Positions 14,955 through 24,680 are shown, numbered from the stretch's first letter. The stretch is 64,000 nt of DNA from Myxococcus guangdongensis (GCF_024198255.1 NZ_JAJVKW010000012.1:124001-188000), one strand, 5' to 3'. A program made the numbers and translations. Notes: generated by a model from the letters alone, not told the origin.

Positions 14955-16994
14955 TCAGGCGACGCGGGGCGTGGTCGCCTCGCACAGGTGCTCGAGGAAC
15001 TCGGGCAGCAGCGCGGAGGAGATGATCCACAGCTTGCCCTCGCCCAGGTCGGCCAGGGCGGCGCGCTCGACGTACTCCACGCACGCCGACTCCACGTAGT
15101 GCACGAAGACGCGGCGGCCGCGCGGGCGGTACCACTCCGCGGCGTGCGCCAGCAGCGCGAGCAGGGCCCGCTGCGTCTCCGGCAGCGCATCGTCGGTGAG
15201 CGTCACCAGCCGCACGCCGTCCAGCACGTTGAAGAGGTTGAGGCCCGGCTGCGCGGACTCCATCACCGCGAAGGCCACGGCCTTGCCGTCCACGCGGGCC
15301 ACGCGCAGCTCGCGCTCTCGGCCCAGGCCCGCCTCGCCCCACTTGGTGCGCGCGCGCGACAGCTCGAATCGCTCGGGCACCAGGTCCAGCGCCTCGCGGT
15401 ACGCCACGGGGCGGGTGCGCTCGACCTCCTGGAAGAACCTCGCCTGCTCAGCCTCGGTGGGCACGGCGACGTCCACGTCCTCGGGGTGGTCCCAGTCGCG
15501 CTCCACCTCCGCCTCCATCAGGCGGAAGGGCGTGAGGCTGGCCTGCCCGGTGTGCTCGTACCAGCTGGCGAAGTCGAACTTGGTGAAGCGCACCCAGCGC
15601 ACGTTCGCCTCGCAGTAGGCGATGAACCACTTCACGTCCGGGTCCACCTGCGTGGGCTCGTAGCCGCGCAGGTAGATGTCGCGCAGCGCCTCGCGCGCCG
15701 AGGAGCGCTGGCCGGGAATCGCCTGACGCGCCAGCTGGTGCGCCATCCACGTGCCCTCGTACGGCTTCACCACGGAGAGCGTGGCCTCCAGCGACTCACC
15801 CGCCGGACGCACCACCCGGTAGCCCAGCCGCGTGCGCCCCTCGAGCCGCTCCTGCGTGGCGTCGAACCAGGGGCGCTCCTCGGTGAAGTCCTCGGGCGAC
15901 TTGCCCGGCAGCCCGAAGTAGCCCGAGCCCTGGAAGAGCTTCCACGTGGCGTCGCCCCAGTCGCCCTCCACGCGGGTGGACGGGTGCATCTGCGCCTCCA
16001 CCAGCGCGCGCCACGCACGGGCGCCCTCGGCGTCCAGGGGGCGCACGGACATGCCACACCGGCGGCCCACCGCGGTGCCGGAGATGTTGCGCACCTCCGC
16101 GCGCAGCCGCACCGGCGCCATGCCCTCCATGGCCACTTCGAGCACCGGCTGGCGCAGCCCGGGATAGAGCAGGTCCTCGCCCGGCTCCGTCATGAAGGCC
16201 AGGCCCTCGTAGGACAGGTCGAGCACCGGCCGGCGCACGTGCACCTGGGGCCACAGCGGGTGGTCGAAGGACAACGTGCACGGGCTGCTGGGCGGGGCGC
16301 GGCGCAGCCAGCGGTGGCGGTAGCGCACCACCTCCGTGGGCACGGACATCATCACCCAGCCGGCCTCCTCGCGCGCGTCGTGGATCTCCAGGTGGACCAC
16401 GCTGCTGTAGCCGAAGGCCTCCAGCACGAACGGGCCCTGGGGCAGCGGCCCCTCGAAGCGCCAGCCCATGCGGCCGTTGTGCACGTCGAAGTGGACGGCG
16501 GTGACGGGGACCTTCTGGCCCTGCGGCGTGCGGGCGACACCGCGCGCCTGACGTCCCACCAGCGCCTCGCAGATGCGCAGCACGCGCTCCTGGCGGTCGA
16601 TGCGCTCCTTCCACACGGGCCGCGTCTCGGGCGGCAAGAGCAGGCCGTTGTCGCGCAGCGCCTCCAGCACCGTGACGATGCGCCGGCCCGCGTCGAGCGG
16701 CGGCGACACGAAGCGCAGGCTCACCTCCGGCTTGCCGCCGCGCACCTCCGTCACCTCCGCCGCGAGCGACGTGGCCCAGCGCTCACCCTGGCCCAGCACC
16801 ACCGACGCGGCCTGTCCGGGGCTCGGCAAGGACCTTGAGTCCAGATGCAGTGTCAGGTGCTCGAGCGAGAGCTGCACCAGGCGGCCCGGCGCGTCACCGT
16901 CGCCGAACGAGGCGATCGCGGTCAGCTCCGTCCCCACCCGGTAGCCGAGCACCGACTCCCGGCCGCGCGTCCCGTCCCGTGTGTCCGCCTGCAT
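14955..16994 (-). CDS. PilZ-domain protein with large C-terminal region
   Basis: About 679 residues. There is a probable degenerate PilZ-like barrel near the N-terminus (15-115) and a better PilZ domain about residues 245-370: an Arg-rich entry (RYRHRWLRR), then LDLSYEGLAF (DxSxxG) and RNISGT further on. PilZ domains bind c-di-GMP, but the arginines here are not in the strict RxxxR form, so ligand binding is uncertain. The C-terminal 300 residues look like a GNAT-like acyltransferase or helical effector region (VDGKAVAFAVMESAQPG). The start at 16994 (MQADTRD) has GGAG 6 nt upstream. A TACAAT hexamer at 17022-17027 on this strand is a likely -10 element. Confidence 0.65.
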   Translation of the reverse strand: MQADTRDGTRGRESVLGYRVGTELTAIASFGDGDAPGRLVQLSLEHLTLHLDSRSLPSPGQAASVVLGQGERWATSLAAEVTEVRGGKPEVSLRFVSPPLDAGRRIVTVLEALRDNGLLLPPETRPVWKERIDRQERVLRICEALVGRQARGVARTPQGQKVPVTAVHFDVHNGRMGWRFEGPLPQGPFVLEAFGYSSVVHLEIHDAREEAGWVMMSVPTEVVRYRHRWLRRAPPSSPCTLSFDHPLWPQVHVRRPVLDLSYEGLAFMTEPGEDLLYPGLRQPVLEVAMEGMAPVRLRAEVRNISGTAVGRRCGMSVRPLDAEGARAWRALVEAQMHPSTRVEGDWGDATWKLFQGSGYFGLPGKSPEDFTEERPWFDATQERLEGRTRLGYRVVRPAGESLEATLSVVKPYEGTWMAHQLARQAIPGQRSSAREALRDIYLRGYEPTQVDPDVKWFIAYCEANVRWVRFTKFDFASWYEHTGQASLTPFRLMEAEVERDWDHPEDVDVAVPTEAEQARFFQEVERTRPVAYREALDLVPERFELSRARTKWGEAGLGRERELRVARVDGKAVAFAVMESAQPGLNLFNVLDGVRLVTLTDDALPETQRALLALLAHAAEWYRPRGRRVFVHYVESACVEYVERAALADLGEGKLWIISSALLPEFLEHLCEATTPRVA

Positions 16995-17589
16995 GCCAGC
17001 TCCGTTGTGAGAAGGGAGACGATTGTACGACTTCGCGCGAAAGGAAGCAGTCCCCCGGTACGGATACCACCTGGGTGAACCGGGGTTCATATAGCCTGAC
17101 CACTCCCGCGGGACGGGGAACTTGTTCGCCAGTACAGGCGTGGCGGAACCACATCCGGCGCGCCAACCCCCTGAGATTCAGGGACAAGTCACCTCCCGGA
17201 AGCCAGACACCCCCTCCGTTTTCGCGTCGGGTCTGCTTTCACCCGCCGGCACCCGAATCGAGTCCTGTCCGCCCACGAGGGCAGGCTCCCCGTCGCTTCC
17301 TCGACATCGACGCCGGGGTCACGGACGCCCGAGTGGCCAGGGTGGACCGTGCGGTATCGGGGGCTTCCCCGCCTCGATGGACACTGCTTCGTTGCCCGCA
17401 TGAACGGGCGCTCGACGCGGTCCGGTGTGGGCCTGGGTCCGTGCCGAGGACGCGCGCTGCTCCCTCGGAGGAGGGGGACACACCTGGGGACCTCCGCAGT
17501 AGCACCTCATCCCACGGGCAGGCGGGCGGGGGCATCCGCCGCGCCTCGCCGAGATGGAACGACGTGCCCAGACGCGTTAGGGGGAGACG
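16995..17589. other. 595-nt intergenic region between divergent genes
   Basis: It holds a TACAAT hexamer (17022-17027, minus strand) and the palindrome at 17076-17089. The remainder (17100-17589) shows open frames on both strands that read as codon-bias shadows, with no convincing gene. Confidence 0.4.
17076..17089. promoter_or_regulatory. TGAACC-N2-GGTTCA palindrome
   Basis: A perfect 6+6 inverted repeat with 2-nt spacing, upstream of the PilZ gene and about 50 nt beyond its probable -10 element. The same sequence occurs at 37235-37248, which suggests a shared regulator. Confidence 0.4.
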
Positions 17590-18087
17590 ATGCCCCTGTC
17601 CACCCTCTGCCTTCGTTGCGGCATGTGCTGTGACGGGAGCCTCTTCACCCACGTCTCGCTCCAGCCCGACGAGGCCTCCGCGCTCGAGCGGCACGGTGTC
17701 CCCCTCTCGCGCCGCGAGGACGGCACCCAGGCGCTCGCCCAACACTGCGGCGCCCTGGAGGGCCGGACCTGCACCGTGTACTCGGACCGGCCCGCGAGCT
17801 GCCGCCGGTACCACTGCCAGCTCTTCGCCGCGCTCGCCGAGAAGGAGGTCTCCCTGGAGGAGGCGCTCGGCATCGTCGACCAGGCCCATGCGCTGAGGGC
17901 GACCTTGGAGCGCGAGCTGCCGGACGACTCGACCCTGGACGCACCTCGCTCGGTGATGCAGCGGGCGCGGCGCGCGGCCCAGGCCCACCCGGCCCGGCCT
18001 CTGTCCCAGCGTGCGCAGGATGCGTATGCGAGCACGGAGGCCTTCCTCGACAAGCACTTCCGGGGGCGCTTCGGCCGACGCGGGTGA
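17590..18087 (+). CDS. YkgJ-type cysteine-cluster protein
   Basis: A 165-residue cytoplasmic protein with the YkgJ/UPF0153 cysteine pattern: CLRCGMCCDG at the N-terminus, then C-G-A-L with CTVYSDRP, then SCRRYHC. The family is thought to bind an Fe-S or zinc centre; its biochemical role is not settled. Length (family usually 100-250) and motif order are normal. A purine-rich GGGGGAG precedes the ATG closely. It is a single gene with no informative neighbour. Confidence 0.82.
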   Translation: MPLSTLCLRCGMCCDGSLFTHVSLQPDEASALERHGVPLSRREDGTQALAQHCGALEGRTCTVYSDRPASCRRYHCQLFAALAEKEVSLEEALGIVDQAHALRATLERELPDDSTLDAPRSVMQRARRAAQAHPARPLSQRAQDAYASTEAFLDKHFRGRFGRRG

Positions 18088-18201
18088 GTCCGCTCCAGCG
18101 CACGTGGGCATGACACGGGCGCATGGAGTCCCTTCAGCTACGATGCGCGCCGCGCGGCCCCTTCACCGGGTGCCCAGGTCCTCAACGAGGTCACTGCCAT
18201 C

Positions 18202-18960
18202 ATGAAGACGTCGCTCCTCCCCGCCATCGCCCTGTCGTCCTTCGCGCTGCTGCATGCTCCGCTCGCGCTCGCGGGTGACGACCCGCTGGTGAAGGCCGCC
18301 TCCATCGACCTGAACGGCGACGGGAAGCCGGAGGACATCTCGCTGGAGACGAAGGAGGACGCGAAGGGGTTCGGCTACGTGCTCAAGGTCGGCGCCGCAA
18401 CCGTCAACGTCCGCTCGGACGCCGAGGTGCACGGCTTCGTCATCGTCGACGTCGACAGTGGCGACAAGCGCAAGGAGGTCGCCGTGCACACCGGCATGAC
18501 GGACCACGACAGCGCCAGCACGCTCTACGCGTTCGATGGCAAGGCGCTCAAGTCGCTGGGCTCGGTGCGCTCGCCCATCGAGGCGAAGGGCAACAACATC
18601 ATCCTCTCCAGCACGTGGCAGTCGTTCTGGACGCGCGTCGACAAGTACGTGCTCGACGCGAAGGCCGGCAAGCTCGACCACGTGCCCCAGGAGTTCTACT
18701 TCGTGGGACAGGAGGCCAAGGTGCGCGAGTCCTTCCCCATCTTCCAGCAGCGCACCACCTCGAAGCCCGTCGCGCAGCTGGCCACGGGCTCCACCATCCA
18801 GGTGCTGCTCGCCGTGCCCGTCACCGTCCCCAGCGGCGTGAAGGGCCACCTGAAGGTCCAGGCCCACGCCTTCCTGGTGAAGTCCTCCACGGGCCTCGTC
18901 GGCTGGGTGAGCGAGAGCGTCCTCTCGTCCAAGACGGAGGGGCTCCCGTTCGCCGGCTGA
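18202..18960 (+). CDS. exported protein of unknown function with SH3-like C-terminus
   Basis: A 252-residue protein with a signal peptide (MKTSLLPAIALSSFALLHAP, cleavage near LALAG). The first mature segment, ASIDLNGDGKPEDISLETK, has the DxNGDGxxD calcium-binding pattern of FG-GAP/VCBS-type repeats. The C-terminal third (about 170-250) ends with VGWVSESVL, typical of a bacterial SH3-like domain. It is probably periplasmic or outer-membrane associated. The 14-nt gap to the convergent exoribonuclease leaves little room for a terminator. Confidence 0.65.
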   Translation: MKTSLLPAIALSSFALLHAPLALAGDDPLVKAASIDLNGDGKPEDISLETKEDAKGFGYVLKVGAATVNVRSDAEVHGFVIVDVDSGDKRKEVAVHTGMTDHDSASTLYAFDGKALKSLGSVRSPIEAKGNNIILSSTWQSFWTRVDKYVLDAKAGKLDHVPQEFYFVGQEAKVRESFPIFQQRTTSKPVAQLATGSTIQVLLAVPVTVPSGVKGHLKVQAHAFLVKSSTGLVGWVSESVLSSKTEGLPFAG

Positions 18961-18973
18961 GGCGCGCCCGCGT

Positions 18974-20869
18974 CTAGCCGACGAGCGCCAGCTCCACGCG
19001 TCCGAGCTGCTCGTCGGTGGAGGCCACCTTCACCGTCACCGGCATGCCCACGGTGAAGGCGCGCTCCTTGCCCACCAGCGACAGCTCGCGAGCGTCCGGA
19101 CGGAACGGGCCTCCGGGCAGTCCCTCCGCGGGGAGCATCCCCTCCGCGAGCATGCCGTCGAGCTGCGCCACCAGGCCGAAGGGCTTCACGCGGACGATGC
19201 GCGCGGAGAACTCCTTGCCCACGTGGCCCGCCAGCCACCGCGCCTCCAGCACGTGGTGCCGGTCCGTCTCCGCGCGGTTGGCCGAGCGCGCCCGCGCGTT
19301 GATGTGCGTGGCGAGCGACTCCACCGTCGGGTCCTCGTCCAGGTAGTCGCGGCGCCCGTGCAGGTAGCCCTTCAGCGTGCGGTGCACCGCCAGGTCCGCG
19401 TACCGGCGGATGGGCGAGGTGAAGTGCAGGTACAGGGGCGCGGCGAGGCCGAAGTGCGGCCCCGGCTTCACGGTGTAGCGCGACGGGCCCAGCGAACGGC
19501 GCAGCACCGAGCGCAGCGCGGGCTCCGCGGCCGCACCGACAATCTGCCGGTCGAACGCGGACAGGGCCAGCGGCGTCAGCTCCCGCCCGAAGCCCGCGGC
19601 GAAGCCCGAGTGCTCCGCGAACGCGTTCAGGTCCGCGACCCGCTCCGGGTCGGGCTGCTCGTGCACGCGGAAGACGCCGGGCAGGCCGCGCGCCAGCATC
19701 CACGTGGCGATGGCCTCGTTCGCCGCGACCATGAAGCGCTCAATCATGCCGTGCGCGGACGTGGGCCGCTCGGACACGAGGCCCGACACCGCGCCGGTGG
19801 ACGCGTCGAAGGTGAACCGCGCTTCATCTCGCGCGAACTCCATGCCGCCGCGCGCGCCACGGGCCACGGCGAGTCGAGCGGCCGCCAGTCGGAACCACGG
19901 CATGACCTCGCGCACGGGCTCCATCGGTGGGGAGACCTCGCCCCGGTCGAGGAAGGCCCCGACCTCGTCGTAGTTGAGCCGCGCCCAGGAGCGGATGACG
20001 CTCTCGTACACGTCCGCGGCCGTCACGCGGCCCTGCGGGTCGATGCGCAGCTCCACCGTGAGGCAGTGCCGCTCCTGTCCCGGCACCAGGCTCAGCCAGT
20101 CCGACGACAGCGCCTCGGGCAGCATCGGCAGCACGCGGCCCGCCATGTACACGCTGGTGGCGCGCTCACGGGCCTCCGCGTCGAGCACGGTGCCCTCCTT
20201 CACGCGCTCACTGACATCCGCGATGGAGACGAGCAGGCGCAGCGCGCCGTCAGGCCCCGCGGGCAGCACGGAGATGGCGTCGTCGATGTCCCGCGTGGAC
20301 GGCGCGTCCACGGTGACGGTGGGCACGTCGCGCAAATCACGGCGGGAGCCGACGGCGTGAGGCACCTCGCGAGCGAGCCGCGCGTCCTCGATGGCTTGTG
20401 GGGAGAAGTCCTTGCTCAGGCCATGACGCGCGATGATGCGCTCGAGCGAGCGGTCCTCGCCGGGCTCGACCTTGTAGAGCAGGACGACCTTGCCCTCGGC
20501 GATGGAGGCGACCACCGCGTCGCCGTGCTGCACGCGGGTGGAGCCTGCGTCGAGCACCCAGTCGGCGTTGCCCACCTCGCGGTCGATGCGCAGGAACAGG
20601 GCGCCCTTGCGTGAGACGACCTCGCCGTAGACGCGGGTGCGGGGGCGCTCCACCAGGGACAGGTGGCTCGCCGTCCAGCGGCCGTCCGCGGCGGCGGTCA
20701 CGGTGCCGGTGACGATGTCGCCAGAGAAGAGTGGGTTGAGGTCCGGGGGCGGGATGAAGGCGGACAGCACCTCGCGCGAGCCCGGGGCCTGCACGGTGAG
20801 GAAGCCGAAGCCTCGCGGGTGGACATCGATGCGGCCAGTGACGGTGCGGGGAGAAACAGGAGTATCCAT
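18974..20869 (-). CDS. RNase II/RNase R-family 3'-5' exoribonuclease
   Basis: A 631-residue RNB-domain exoribonuclease. N-terminal cold-shock-type OB domains (GRIDVHPRGFGFLTV) precede the RNB catalytic core. The magnesium-binding aspartates are in STRDIDDAISV, with further family blocks LVSIADVSERV, RATSVYMAGRVLPMLP and LHFTSPIRRYADLAVHR. A C-terminal S1 domain follows (FSARIVRVKPFGLVAQL). The length is nearer RNase II (644) than RNase R (813), and the lysine-rich tail and N-terminal helix-turn-helix of RNase R are missing. The LHFTSPIRRY block is shared by both. It degrades RNA from the 3' end. Confidence 0.9.
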   Translation of the reverse strand: MDTPVSPRTVTGRIDVHPRGFGFLTVQAPGSREVLSAFIPPPDLNPLFSGDIVTGTVTAAADGRWTASHLSLVERPRTRVYGEVVSRKGALFLRIDREVGNADWVLDAGSTRVQHGDAVVASIAEGKVVLLYKVEPGEDRSLERIIARHGLSKDFSPQAIEDARLAREVPHAVGSRRDLRDVPTVTVDAPSTRDIDDAISVLPAGPDGALRLLVSIADVSERVKEGTVLDAEARERATSVYMAGRVLPMLPEALSSDWLSLVPGQERHCLTVELRIDPQGRVTAADVYESVIRSWARLNYDEVGAFLDRGEVSPPMEPVREVMPWFRLAAARLAVARGARGGMEFARDEARFTFDASTGAVSGLVSERPTSAHGMIERFMVAANEAIATWMLARGLPGVFRVHEQPDPERVADLNAFAEHSGFAAGFGRELTPLALSAFDRQIVGAAAEPALRSVLRRSLGPSRYTVKPGPHFGLAAPLYLHFTSPIRRYADLAVHRTLKGYLHGRRDYLDEDPTVESLATHINARARSANRAETDRHHVLEARWLAGHVGKEFSARIVRVKPFGLVAQLDGMLAEGMLPAEGLPGGPFRPDARELSLVGKERAFTVGMPVTVKVASTDEQLGRVELALVG

Positions 20870-21058
20870 GGAACCTTGGAGCGCGTCTTAGCCCAGGTCC
20901 CAGCGGGGACGGGCGACACGGACGCGCGGAATGTGAAGTGGGAAGGGGGCGCTGTCCGGAGGCCGGCTCACGAGAGGAGCCTGGGCTCGCTGGGAACAGC
21001 GCACGAAACACGATGAGAACGGGGACCCGGACGTGGGGCGGCCCGCGCTCCTGACGCC

Positions 21059-21406
21059 CTAGTTCTTGGGCTCGTCGCGCATCGCCCGGCGCTGCTCGAA
21101 TGAGCCGAACAGCGTCTCCACGAACTGCTTCGTGGAGAGGCCCGGTGGAAGGCCGGGCGCGGGGAGGACCGACGTGTAGACCTCGTTTCCACCCTCTAGG
21201 ACCCGGAACGATGCCCCGATCCAGGCGAACAAGGTGACGTGGCCCTCCGGGTGGCGCGCCAGCTCCAGTTCACCCCCTTCGGGTCCCTCGCAGAAGACGT
21301 CGAGCCGGCCGCCAGGCTGGACGGTGAACGGCATCCCCTCGGGCTCCAGTTCCAGCTCCACGGGGATGTCCCGCGTGTTCTCGAAGTCGAACCGCACCAT
21401 CTTCAT
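21059..21406 (-). CDS. hypothetical protein
   Basis: A 115-residue soluble, acidic, beta-rich protein (MKMVRFDFENTRDIPVELEL ...). There is no signal peptide, and the segment VQPGGRLDVFCEGPEGGELEL suggests a small beta-sandwich. I do not recognise a family. It lies between rnr-like 18974-20869 on the same strand (about 190 nt away) and the divergent XRE regulator at 21610. Confidence 0.55.
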   Translation of the reverse strand: MKMVRFDFENTRDIPVELELEPEGMPFTVQPGGRLDVFCEGPEGGELELARHPEGHVTLFAWIGASFRVLEGGNEVYTSVLPAPGLPPGLSTKQFVETLFGSFEQRRAMRDEPKN

Positions 21407-21609
21407 GGCCGTGCCCCACTCGCTTCCCGAAGCGTCACGCCTCGGTTTTCACACAACCGCTCGCGCCAACACCACCCGCGCCCCATGGACACACATCACG
21501 GCACACCGTGGAAGTCTTCACGGTGGGTGCGTCCCGCGAGCGGCGCGGAGTAGGGTCGCCCCTTTCGCGGTGGCGAGGGGGCCTCCGCGTCCTTCCTGAC
21601 GGACGAAGA

Positions 21610-22035
21610 ATGAAGACCGAGCTTGGAATCCATCTGGGCATGTCCGCGCGCACGGCCCGGAGGAACATGGGACTGACACAGGCGGTGGTCGCCGAGCGGC
21701 TCGGCGTGGCCCGCGAGGTCTACGCGCGTCTGGAGCGCGGCCACATGCTCCCGAGCCTCCACACCCTCAAGGGCCTGTGCACCGTGCTGCGCGTGCCACC
21801 CCATGAGCTGCTCGCCCTGGACGCGAGCATCGAGACACCCCCGGGTCGCAAGCGCCCTCCACCCACCCCGCGCATCGAGTCCGCCGCCCTGGTGGACCTC
21901 CGCAAGAACCTGCGCGGCCTGTCCCGCTCCGACTTGCGCCTGCTCAACGCCCTCGCCGCCACCCTTCCCGCAACCCCTCCCCGCAGGCACGCCGCACCTG
22001 AACCCGACATCAAGAATTCGTTGAAATCGGCGTGA
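21610..22035 (+). CDS. XRE-family DNA-binding protein
   Basis: A 141-residue protein. An N-terminal XRE helix-turn-helix spans about residues 8-62 (RRNMGLTQAVVAERLGVARE, then VYARLERGHMLPSLHTL), the usual lambda-repressor-like five-helix pattern. The remainder is a Pro/Arg-rich linker and a short helix, without a sensor domain. The start at 21610 (MKTELGIHLG) is chosen over an upstream GTG because the HTH begins soon after it. A TAGGGT hexamer at 21553 could be its -10 element. It ends 77 nt before the Ser/Thr kinase gene; whether it regulates that gene cannot be told. Confidence 0.8.
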   Translation: MKTELGIHLGMSARTARRNMGLTQAVVAERLGVAREVYARLERGHMLPSLHTLKGLCTVLRVPPHELLALDASIETPPGRKRPPPTPRIESAALVDLRKNLRGLSRSDLRLLNALAATLPATPPRRHAAPEPDIKNSLKSA

Positions 22036-22094
22036 TGTCGATATTCATGGACTTTTCTTCGACCACGACTTTCGCGTCCGTCCAGGTGCCGGTG

Positions 22095-22100
22095 TAGATT
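22095..22100 (+). promoter_or_regulatory. putative -10 element giving a near-leaderless kinase mRNA
   Basis: TAGATT followed by CGGCGCC, with the ATG of the kinase only 12 nt downstream of its end. If this is the -10 element, transcription would begin about 5 nt before the start codon. No convincing -35 hexamer is seen at 17 nt. Confidence 0.4.
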
Positions 22101-22112
22101 CGGCGCCTTCCG

Positions 22113-24680
22113 ATGAGTGGGACGACGCTGCCGCTCGCGCCGGATGCCTCCAGGGGCCGGTCGCTGGGCAAGTACGAGGTGCTCAGCCGCCTGTCCACGG
22201 GCGGGATGGCGGAGATCTTCCTCGCGTCACAGCGTGGGCTCGCGGGCTTCCGCAAGCTGGTGGTGCTCAAGCAAATCCTGCCGGACATCCGGGGTGAGGA
22301 AGAGTTCATCCGGATGTTCCTGGACGAGGCGAAGGTCACCGCCGCGTTCAACCATCCGCACATCGCCCAGGTGTTCGACCTGGACATCGCCGAGGGTGAG
22401 CTGTTCCTGGCGATGGAGTTCGTGCCCGGGGCCACGCTGGTGGAGGTGGCGCGCGCGTGCCGGCAGGCCAACCACCCCATCCCCATGGGCTTCAGCCTGA
22501 TGGCGGTGCGCGACACGGCCGTCGCCCTGCACTACGCGCACACCTTCACGGACCCGCTCGGCCACCCCTCGCCCGTCATCCACCGGGACGTGGCCGAGAA
22601 GAACGTCATGGTGACGTACGAGGGCGTCACCAAGCTGTTGGACTTCGGCATCGCCAAGAGCCTGGCGCGCGCCAGCCGCACCGCGGTGGGCATGGTGAAG
22701 GGCACCAGCGGCTACATGTCGCCCGAGCAGATCATGGGCGACCCGCTGGACGCGCGCAGTGACTTGTTCAGCCTGGGCGTGGTGCTGCACGAGCTGCTCA
22801 CCGGCATGCGGCTGTTCTACGCCAAGCAGGCCGAGGCGATGATGAACGCGGTGCTGAAGTGCGAGGTGACGCCGCCCTCTCGCACCAACAAGCAGATACC
22901 GCCGGAGCTGGACGCCATCGTCCTGCGCGCGCTGTCGAAGCGGCGCGAGGACCGCTACGCCACCACGCTGGAGTTCGCCCGCGCCCTGGAGCGCGCGGTG
23001 GGCCCGCTCATCTGGCACCCCGAGCAGAGCAGCGAGGTGATGCGCCGCCTCTTCGCCGACCGGCGCGAGCAGACCCGTCAGCTCCTCATCGCCGGTCCCG
23101 CTGGCGACGTGACCGGAGAGACGAACGTCGCGCAGATGCTGGCCATGGGCGGTAACGCCCCCACCGCGCCCGACGTCCCCGAGCCTCCCACCGTCAACAC
23201 CACCTCCGGCCCTCCGGACGCCGCGCCGATGCCGCGTCGGGCCTCGGGGACGATGCCGACGGTGAAGTCGTCCGGCCCGCAGTCCGGGGCCCAGGCCACG
23301 CCGCGCCGGGTCACCACCAACGCCCTGCCGGCGACGCCTCCACCACCGCCCCCGCCGGACCCGGAGCCTCCTCGCAAGGCCGTGCTCCGGGCGCCGCCCC
23401 AGAAGAAGCTGGTCACCCGGGGCGCCGGTCAGGAGCCCTCGCGTCCGCCGCCTCCGCCTCCTCCCTCGGAGACGCTGCCTTCCCGGCCGCCCGACGATGA
23501 GACGCACACGGCCCGCACCCAGCCAGGTCGCCCCGCGCTGTCGACCCCGGGCCCCGCGCGCACGCCACCGCCTCCTCCCCCGGCGGCGCTGACGTCCTCG
23601 GGCTCCGGCTCCACGCGCTCGCCTCCCTCGGCCCCGCCCTCCCCCGGCCCCGCGCGGACACCGCCTCCGCCCCCCTCGCGCCCCTCGAGCGGGGATGACA
23701 CCACGCTGCGCAACGAGTCGCGTCCCCGCTCCGGCCGCACGATGGAGGCCCCACGCGCCCAGGTGCCCGCGCCGCCGCCCGCGCGGAACGAGGAGACGGC
23801 CATGGTCCGCATGACCACGCTCTCCTCGGAGTCGGGCGCGTCCCGCAGGCCCCCGGCCCCTCGTCGCAGGACCCAGGCCCAGCTCCCCGCGTCCACCCAG
23901 GCGCCGGACCCGAACCTGGAGGTCACCACCAAGCCCGCGCGCTCCTTCCAGGAGAGCCGCCGCCCTCCCCCGCTCGCGGAGGCCGAGGACAACGACTCCC
24001 ATGTCCACACGCTGAACGGCGTCCCCGCCGCGCGCTCCCGGGTCGGCCTCAAGGTCCTGGCCACCGTGCTGGTACTGCTCGCGGTGGGGGCGGTCGTGGT
24101 GGGACTGGGGCTCGACGGTGGAGTCGTCTCCAATCGGGTGCGGCCCCTCCTGGGACTCGCGCCCCGCGTGACGCCGCTGCCTCCGGAGCAGGTGAAGAAG
24201 CCCGTCCCCCCGCCCAAGGCGGAGAGCGCCCCCACCCAGAACCCCCTCGCCGACAAGCCCGTGGCTCCGCCGGCGGACCCGGTGGCGCCCCCCGCCTCGC
24301 CGGAGGAAGAGGCCGTGCCCGAGGCTCCGTCCGAGACGGAGGTCGCGGACACCGCTGCCCCCGTGAGCGAGGAGGAGAAGTCCTCGCCGCGCGCCAAGTC
24401 CCCACGCACGCCCAACAAGCGGGCCCAGCCCAAGGACTCCGCTCCCCTGGCCACCGGCGAGCCGGGCTTCCTCACCCTGAGCACCGAGCCCCAGGCCCAG
24501 GTCTTCCTGGGCGGACAGCTCCTGGGCGAGACGCCGCTGTTCAAGGTGAACCTGCCCTCGGGCAAGCACACCCTGAAGCTGGTCGACGATGAGGGCAGGG
24601 CGCTCAAGCTGACGGTCGAAATCAAGCCCGGCGACACCACCTCCATGCGCGTGCCGCTGGAGATGTTGTCCCGTCAGTAG
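22113..24680 (+). CDS. Pkn-type Ser/Thr protein kinase with PEGA domain
   Basis: An 855-residue kinase. The kinase domain spans about 19-290: the glycine loop is LSRLSTGGMAEIF, the catalytic loop HRDVAEKN (H157, D159, N164), and DFGIAK (D177) with activation-segment GTSGYMSPEQ. A long Pro/Arg/Thr-rich linker (about 330-640) leads to one transmembrane helix (about 644-670) and a C-terminal PEGA domain (GFLTLSTEPQAQVFLGG). The kinase therefore faces the cytoplasm and PEGA the envelope. All catalytic residues are present. No Shine-Dalgarno sequence precedes the ATG. It is a clear paralogue of the kinase at 34158. Substrates are unknown. Confidence 0.9.
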   Translation: MSGTTLPLAPDASRGRSLGKYEVLSRLSTGGMAEIFLASQRGLAGFRKLVVLKQILPDIRGEEEFIRMFLDEAKVTAAFNHPHIAQVFDLDIAEGELFLAMEFVPGATLVEVARACRQANHPIPMGFSLMAVRDTAVALHYAHTFTDPLGHPSPVIHRDVAEKNVMVTYEGVTKLLDFGIAKSLARASRTAVGMVKGTSGYMSPEQIMGDPLDARSDLFSLGVVLHELLTGMRLFYAKQAEAMMNAVLKCEVTPPSRTNKQIPPELDAIVLRALSKRREDRYATTLEFARALERAVGPLIWHPEQSSEVMRRLFADRREQTRQLLIAGPAGDVTGETNVAQMLAMGGNAPTAPDVPEPPTVNTTSGPPDAAPMPRRASGTMPTVKSSGPQSGAQATPRRVTTNALPATPPPPPPPDPEPPRKAVLRAPPQKKLVTRGAGQEPSRPPPPPPPSETLPSRPPDDETHTARTQPGRPALSTPGPARTPPPPPPAALTSSGSGSTRSPPSAPPSPGPARTPPPPPSRPSSGDDTTLRNESRPRSGRTMEAPRAQVPAPPPARNEETAMVRMTTLSSESGASRRPPAPRRRTQAQLPASTQAPDPNLEVTTKPARSFQESRRPPPLAEAEDNDSHVHTLNGVPAARSRVGLKVLATVLVLLAVGAVVVGLGLDGGVVSNRVRPLLGLAPRVTPLPPEQVKKPVPPPKAESAPTQNPLADKPVAPPADPVAPPASPEEEAVPEAPSETEVADTAAPVSEEEKSSPRAKSPRTPNKRAQPKDSAPLATGEPGFLTLSTEPQAQVFLGGQLLGETPLFKVNLPSGKHTLKLVDDEGRALKLTVEIKPGDTTSMRVPLEMLSRQ

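Noticed and set aside
15944..15956. parS-like TTCCACGTGG
   Set aside because: Lies inside a coding region and lacks the outer arms of the 16-bp parS consensus.
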